Assembly (NCBI GenBank): GCA_902573175.1
Contig: CACGIS010000005.1
Span: 1 to 40,850, forward strand
Direction: 5' to 3'
Source of the DNA: Paracoccaceae bacterium
GTDB lineage: Bacteria; Pseudomonadota; Alphaproteobacteria; Rhodobacterales; Rhodobacteraceae
Length of the DNA stretch: 40,850 bases
Made by a program: the position numbers and the translations under genes
Shown here: positions 37,083-40,850 of the stretch, one piece after another
How positions within the stretch are numbered: position 1 is the stretch's first letter
How the letters are laid out: each line of letters starts with the position of its first letter
The notes under the pieces: model-generated
Told to the model about the DNA's origin: nothing
The model's input: only the letters and a program-made list of their open reading frames with translations
Database searches by the model: none

Positions 37083-37838
37083 ATGTTAAAAATTAAAGAT
37101 TTACGAGTAAACCTCGAGGACGAAAATAAAGAAATCCTTAAGGGTGTAGACTTAACTGTCGAAGCGGGCAAAGTCCATGCAATTATGGGACCAAACGGAT
37201 CAGGAAAATCAACTCTATCTTACGTTCTATCTGGTAAAGAAGGCTATGAAGTTATAGACGGAACCGTAACGTTGAATGATAACGATATTCTAGAAATGGA
37301 GCCAGAAGAAAGAGCCTCGGCCGGGCTTTTTTTAGCTTTTCAATATCCTGTAGAGATTCCAGGCGTTGGAAATATGACTTTTTTGAGAACGGCTGTTAAC
37401 GCGCAGCGTAAGGCTAGAGGCGAGCAAGAAATCAGTGCGACTGATTTCTTAAAACAGGTAAGAGAGCGTGCCAAATCCTTACAAATTGATTCTGAGATGT
37501 TAAAGCGTCCGGTAAATGTTGGGTTTTCGGGGGGTGAAAAAAAACGAAATGAAATACTTCAAATGGCAATGTTAGAGCCAAAGATGTGTATCTTGGATGA
37601 AACAGATTCTGGTTTAGACGTAGATGCTATGAAGTTGGTTGCTAAGGGTGTTAATTCTCTGCGAGGTGCCGGAAGAGGCTTTCTTGTAATAACTCATTAT
37701 CAAAGGTTACTTGATCATATAAAACCCGACGTAGTGCATATAATGGCAAATGGAAGAATCGTAAAAACCGGTGGGCCTGAGTTGGCACTTGAAGTTGAAA
37801 ACAATGGCTATAGTGAAATCCTCTCGGAGGTCGCTTAA
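37083..37838 (+). CDS. sufC: SufC ATPase
   Basis: ABC-type ATPase of the Suf scaffold, driving the conformational change of SufB-SufD. It has 251 residues. Walker A is GPNGSGKST (36-44), the Q-loop is in FLAFQYPVEIPGV, the signature is FSGGEKKRNEILQM, Walker B is MCILDETDSGLD and the H-loop is ITHYQRLL. The ETDSGLD and GEKKRNE variants are typical of SufC and not of transporters. The ribosome-binding site is AAGGA ahead of the ATG. The stop and the sufD ATG share one base (TAATG). Confidence 0.97.
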   Translation: MLKIKDLRVNLEDENKEILKGVDLTVEAGKVHAIMGPNGSGKSTLSYVLSGKEGYEVIDGTVTLNDNDILEMEPEERASAGLFLAFQYPVEIPGVGNMTFLRTAVNAQRKARGEQEISATDFLKQVRERAKSLQIDSEMLKRPVNVGFSGGEKKRNEILQMAMLEPKMCILDETDSGLDVDAMKLVAKGVNSLRGAGRGFLVITHYQRLLDHIKPDVVHIMANGRIVKTGGPELALEVENNGYSEILSEVA

Positions 37839-39116
37839 TGGCTCTTAAGCAGCAAAACTTTGACCCGATTGTCAGTGCAAAGGCCCAATTATCAAACGAA
37901 AATAGAGGGTGGAGCCATAAAGCACGAGAAAGTGCTCTGGGTAGACTGACAAATATTGGTTTGCCCAATCGTCGAGATGAATATTGGAAGTACACAAATC
38001 CAGCTGAATTAATTAAAGAAAAACCAAATGTATTGCCCGTTACTGGTCCAGAAGATGCTAATGTGTTTTCGGGAATAGATGTGCAAAAAATTGTTTTCTG
38101 TGATGGTGTTTTTAGCTCAGAGTTGTCAGATGACTTTGCATCAGAAAATATGAGTATCAGCAAACTGTCGGATGCTGATGACTTACATTGGGCGCAAAAT
38201 TACTATGGTACTCTTGAAAAACAGGGTCAAAGCCCTGTTAGCCGCCCCCTCGCAGCTTTAAATACTGCCATCGCTTCTGACGGTGTTCTGATCCAGGTAA
38301 AAGGAAACATTAGTAAACCAGTTCTTATTTTAGGCGTGCACAATACTCCATCCGAAGCCGTGCTTCATCATTTAATTAAAGTGGATAGGGATTGTTCTTT
38401 AACTCTTTTGGAAAGTGGTCCTTTTGCTACAAAGCTTAATACAGTGATGGAGGTGTTTCTCGAGCAAGGTTCAAGTTTTGAACATGTTCGGGCTCAGGGT
38501 CGTGATCATGATCGTTGGGCGGCAACTCATATTTTTTCGAACATTCAAGAAAAAAGCAAAATTTAAGTCTTTCACACTGACCGCTAATGGTGCTTTGACC
38601 CGAAATGAATGTGTTTTGGATCTATCGGGTAATGAATGTGCCGCTCATGTGGCTGGAGCATCAGTTGGCGATGGGAAAAAATTTCATCACGATGATACGG
38701 TATTTATCACTCATGATGCTGTTGCCTGTGAGAGTAGGCAAGTATTTAAAAAAGTTTTGCGAAACGGTGCTACTGGAGTTTTTCAAGGAAAAATTCTGGT
38801 AAAAGAAGGGGCTCAAAAAACTGATGGGTATCAAATTAGTCAATCACTTTTACTTGACGATGACAGTCAATTTTTAGCTAAACCAGAGCTTGAAATCTAT
38901 GCAGATGATGTGGCTTGTTCGCATGGGTCTACTTCAGGTACTATAGACGAGCAGGCACTATTTTATCTTTGCAGTCGTGGCATTTCGAAGAATGATGCTA
39001 CCGACATGCTTACTTTGGCTTTTCTGGCAGAGGCTGTTGAGGAAATTGAAAATGAAAATATAGCCACGATTATTGTTAAAAAAATAAGTGCTTGGTTGTC
39101 ACGGCGCAAAAACTAA
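37838..39116 (+). CDS. sufD: SufD scaffold subunit, frameshifted at an A6 run
   Basis: Partner of SufB in the SufBC2D scaffold. As written it is split: the first frame stops at 38566 after 242 residues, and the second frame carries the rest to 39116. The junction is the six-A run 38550-38555; with five A the reading becomes QEKAKFKSFTLTANGALTRNE, exactly the family sequence, and the joined protein has 425 residues, the usual length. Downstream hallmarks are FHHDDTVFITHDAVACESRQ, VLRNGATGVFQGKILV, DGYQISQSLLL and LEIYADDVACSHGSTSGTID. A sequencing error is the simplest cause; loss of SufD would be severe in a genome with a single cluster-assembly system. Confidence 0.92.
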
Positions 39117-39592
39117 TGTCAGTCGTCGTCAATATTTCCAAAACTTATTACAAACCAATTCAAACCTACTCCAAAATGTTTGCAGCTGGCGCCTCTGAGA
39201 AAGAAAACTTAGCATATCTGGTAGGTGCATGTATTATTAGTTTTGTTGCTCAATGGCCTGCCCAATCTAGGCAGGCATTCATAAACCAACAATCAGTTGA
39301 TGAATTGATGGGAGCAATCTTATTATCTAATTTATTTTTGCTTCCCTTGATTTTTTATTTGGTCTCAGCTTTTATTTTTATTTTTGCAAAAATTTTTAGA
39401 AGTAAAATTTCAGGAGTGGAATTAAGATTGATCATTTTTTGGGCTTATTTAGCTGCTACTCCAATCTTATTATTCGTGGGGTTAGTTGAAGGTTTTTTCG
39501 GAAAGAATCATCAATATTTCATAGTAGCTGGATTATGGTTTTCAGTTTTTTTTGCTTTCATTTATTCCGGATTTAAGGGGCGTTCTGAATGA
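39116..39592 (+). CDS. YIP1-family membrane protein (first of a pair)
   Basis: A 158-residue integral membrane protein. The frame opens at 39092, but the ATG at 39116 overlaps the sufD stop by one base and gives the expected N-terminus (MSVVVNISKTYYKPIQ). After an amphipathic start it has about four hydrophobic segments (near residues 36-50, 66-92, 103-125 and 133-152), matching the YIP1/DUF1282 type. It sits between sufD and sufS with its paralogue and is tightly coupled to both neighbours, so it is part of the suf transcript. No catalytic motif is visible. A role in Fe-S assembly or membrane placement is inferred from position only. Confidence 0.75.
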   Translation: MSVVVNISKTYYKPIQTYSKMFAAGASEKENLAYLVGACIISFVAQWPAQSRQAFINQQSVDELMGAILLSNLFLLPLIFYLVSAFIFIFAKIFRSKISGVELRLIIFWAYLAATPILLFVGLVEGFFGKNHQYFIVAGLWFSVFFAFIYSGFKGRSE

Positions 39593-40161
39593 ATTTGTCT
39601 TTAAAGTCTCTTTTTGTAGAAACAATAACAGCCCCTAGAGAAGCAGCTCAGCAAATTATTGCTTTAGGAATATCGCGTACTACATCTATTTTGTGTGTGG
39701 TTTTTACAATTTGCATTACTGTTGTTTTATTCTTTTTAGATTTAAATAGTTCTGCAAACTCTATAATCTTTCCTTTGCTTTTGCATCACCCTTTGGTTCT
39801 CGCATCCGTTATGATTTTTGGCACGATTTTGTCTGCTTTTGTCATAGGTTTTTTTGGAAAAATTCTTGGTGGAATCGATAATATAGATGGTATTTTAGTG
39901 CTTTTAGCTTGGGGGCAGGCGGTTCAAGTTGGTTTTCAGGTAATAGCTACCGTTATTGCTTTGCTATCAATTCAACTAGCAGCCTTGTTCCAGTTAATAG
40001 TTTTCTTTATTTACATATGGATTTTTATTTCTTTTATTGACGTTGCTCTTAAACTTGAAAATTTATTCAAGGCTTTTTTTGTCACATTTTCTGGCTTAAT
40101 TGCTGCATTTATAAGTGTGAGCATGGTCTTATCATTGTTTGTAGGGTTATTTAATGTTTAA
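39589..40161 (+). CDS. YIP1-family membrane protein (second of a pair)
   Basis: A 190-residue protein of the same general architecture: an N-terminal amphipathic stretch with LFVETITAPREAAQQIIALG, then about five hydrophobic segments. The ITAPREAA motif followed by a Leu-rich region is typical of YIP1-domain proteins of Rhodobacterales. It overlaps the first paralogue by four bases (ATGA) and sufS by eight bases, so the four genes sufD to sufS are tightly coupled. There are no obvious metal or cofactor residues. The function is unknown. Confidence 0.77.
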   Translation: MNLSLKSLFVETITAPREAAQQIIALGISRTTSILCVVFTICITVVLFFLDLNSSANSIIFPLLLHHPLVLASVMIFGTILSAFVIGFFGKILGGIDNIDGILVLLAWGQAVQVGFQVIATVIALLSIQLAALFQLIVFFIYIWIFISFIDVALKLENLFKAFFVTFSGLIAAFISVSMVLSLFVGLFNV

Positions 40162-40850
40162 TGTTTCGCGGATAAGAGCAGACTTTCCCATTCTTGCTCG
40201 AGAAGTTAATGGGAAGCCATTAGTATATCTTGACAACGGCGCTTCTTCACAGAAACCAGAGGTGGTGATTGATGCAATAACCCGTGCTTATAAAGAAGAA
40301 TATGCAAATGTTCACAGGGGGTTACACTACCTTTCTAGTCTTGCCACTGAAAAGTATGAAAGTGTTCGCGGAGTAGTGGCTAAGTTTTTGAATGCTTCAG
40401 ATGAGAATGAAATTATACTTAATTCTGGGACAACAGAGGGTATAAATATGGTTGCCTATGGTTGGGCCATGGAGCACTTGAAACGAGGCGATAATATCGT
40501 TTTAAGTGTAATGGAGCACCATGCCAATATTGTCCCATGGCATTTTTTGCGTGAGAGAATGGGTGTAGAATTAAAGTGGGTGGATATTGATGATCACGGA
40601 AACCTCGACCCTCAGATGGTTATTGACGCAATCGATAAGAATACCAAGTTGGTTGCGATTACGCATATGTCTAATGTGCTTGGCACAATTGTTGATGTAA
40701 AAACTATATGTCATGCTGCTAAATCTTTAGGAGTAGCGACACTTATTGACGGCTCGCAAGGAGCAGTGCATCTGCCTGTAAATGTCCAAGAAATTGGTTG
40801 TGATTTCTATCCGATTACGGGGCACAAGTTATGCGGCCCAACTGGTTCTG
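40154..40850 (+). CDS. sufS: Cysteine desulfurase SufS, N-terminal part (runs off the window)
   Basis: A group II cysteine desulfurase that feeds sulfur to the Suf scaffold. The window holds the first 232 of about 405 residues. The start MFNVSRIRADFPIL lies inside the end of the preceding gene. PLVYLDNGASSQKP, the SGTTEGINMVA block, VMEHHANIVPW with stacking His122 or His123, LIDGSQGAVHLPVNV and the PLP Lys225 in ITGHKLCGPTG are all present. The catalytic Cys loop lies beyond the edge. It differs from the group I desulfurase at 34.4 kb in the same operon. Confidence 0.95.
   Translation, partial: MFNVSRIRADFPILAREVNGKPLVYLDNGASSQKPEVVIDAITRAYKEEYANVHRGLHYLSSLATEKYESVRGVVAKFLNASDENEIILNSGTTEGINMVAYGWAMEHLKRGDNIVLSVMEHHANIVPWHFLRERMGVELKWVDIDDHGNLDPQMVIDAIDKNTKLVAITHMSNVLGTIVDVKTICHAAKSLGVATLIDGSQGAVHLPVNVQEIGCDFYPITGHKLCGPTGS

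Noticed and set aside
37651-38163. 170-codon open frame opposite the sufC-sufD junction
   Set aside because: Spans two conserved genes on the other strand; low-complexity shadow.
38550-38556. Programmed -1 frameshift at A-AAA-AAG in sufD
   Set aside because: The heptamer is not in phase with the zero frame, and the needed shift is +1, not -1.

Overview
The window is a low-GC (high-30s percent by eye), gene-dense chromosomal segment of an alphaproteobacterium. Everything points to the order Rhodobacterales, probably a streamlined marine roseobacter relative. The evidence is: ribosomal protein S9 with the N-terminal extension I associate with that order; L21 with a long Lys/Ala tail and a C-terminal helix-hairpin-helix module; the obgE-proB-proA run behind rplU-rpmA; the ornithine-lipid pair olsB-olsA; an Asp-type HemB; and a suf operon of the iscR - cysteine desulfurase - sufB - sufC - sufD - two YIP1 proteins - sufS type. 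I saw no rRNA, tRNA, CRISPR array, insertion sequence or prophage. No gap between genes exceeds 300 bases; the largest are 14452-14720 and 13578-13803.

Layout. 1-1.5 kb: the end of ndk with its terminator, facing an aminotransferase. 1.7-5.5 kb: cysS, cimA and a squalene/phytoene-synthase-fold protein that lacks the Asp-rich motifs. 5.5-9 kb: an MFS transporter divergent from an AlkA-type glycosylase, a carboxylesterase and an HNH nuclease. 9-10 kb: rplM-rpsI with a terminator. 10-14.5 kb, minus strand: typA, a non-pyrrolysine MttB-family methyltransferase and an SGNH esterase. 14.6-20.1 kb: rplU-rpmA, a LysE-type exporter, obgE-proB-proA, and a 59-codon DUF3553 gene with a TTG start. 20.2-24.5 kb: olsB-olsA, a divergent ThiE-like protein, a TrmJ-like rRNA/tRNA methyltransferase and ctaA. 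24.5-29 kb, minus strand: gyrA, a SYLF-domain lipoprotein and hemB. 29.1-33.1 kb: a small membrane protein and mfd. 33.2-33.8 kb: an alpha/beta hydrolase. 34 kb to the right edge: the iscR-suf operon, cut inside sufS.

The genes form coherent modules: translation and ribosome assembly (cysS, rplM, rpsI, typA, rplU, rpmA, obgE); amino-acid synthesis (cimA to isoleucine, proBA to proline); DNA maintenance (alkA, mfd, gyrA); phosphate-free membrane lipid (olsBA); haem (hemB, ctaA); and Fe-S cluster assembly (suf). The divergent region before iscR carries a perfect 7-3-7 palindrome that matches the Irr iron-control element. IscR itself lacks all the classical cluster ligands.

Two genes are frameshifted as written, both at homopolymers. 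mfd is broken at a run of 10 G where 8 would restore the conserved reading. sufD is broken at a run of 6 A where 5 would. Base-calling error is the simplest explanation, but the G tract merits a check. I found no clearly new multi-gene defence or biosynthetic system. The least explained recurring items are the YIP1 pair inside the suf operon, the L21-HhH fusion, the membrane protein beside mfd, and a GC-rich 31-codon ORF upstream of mttB.
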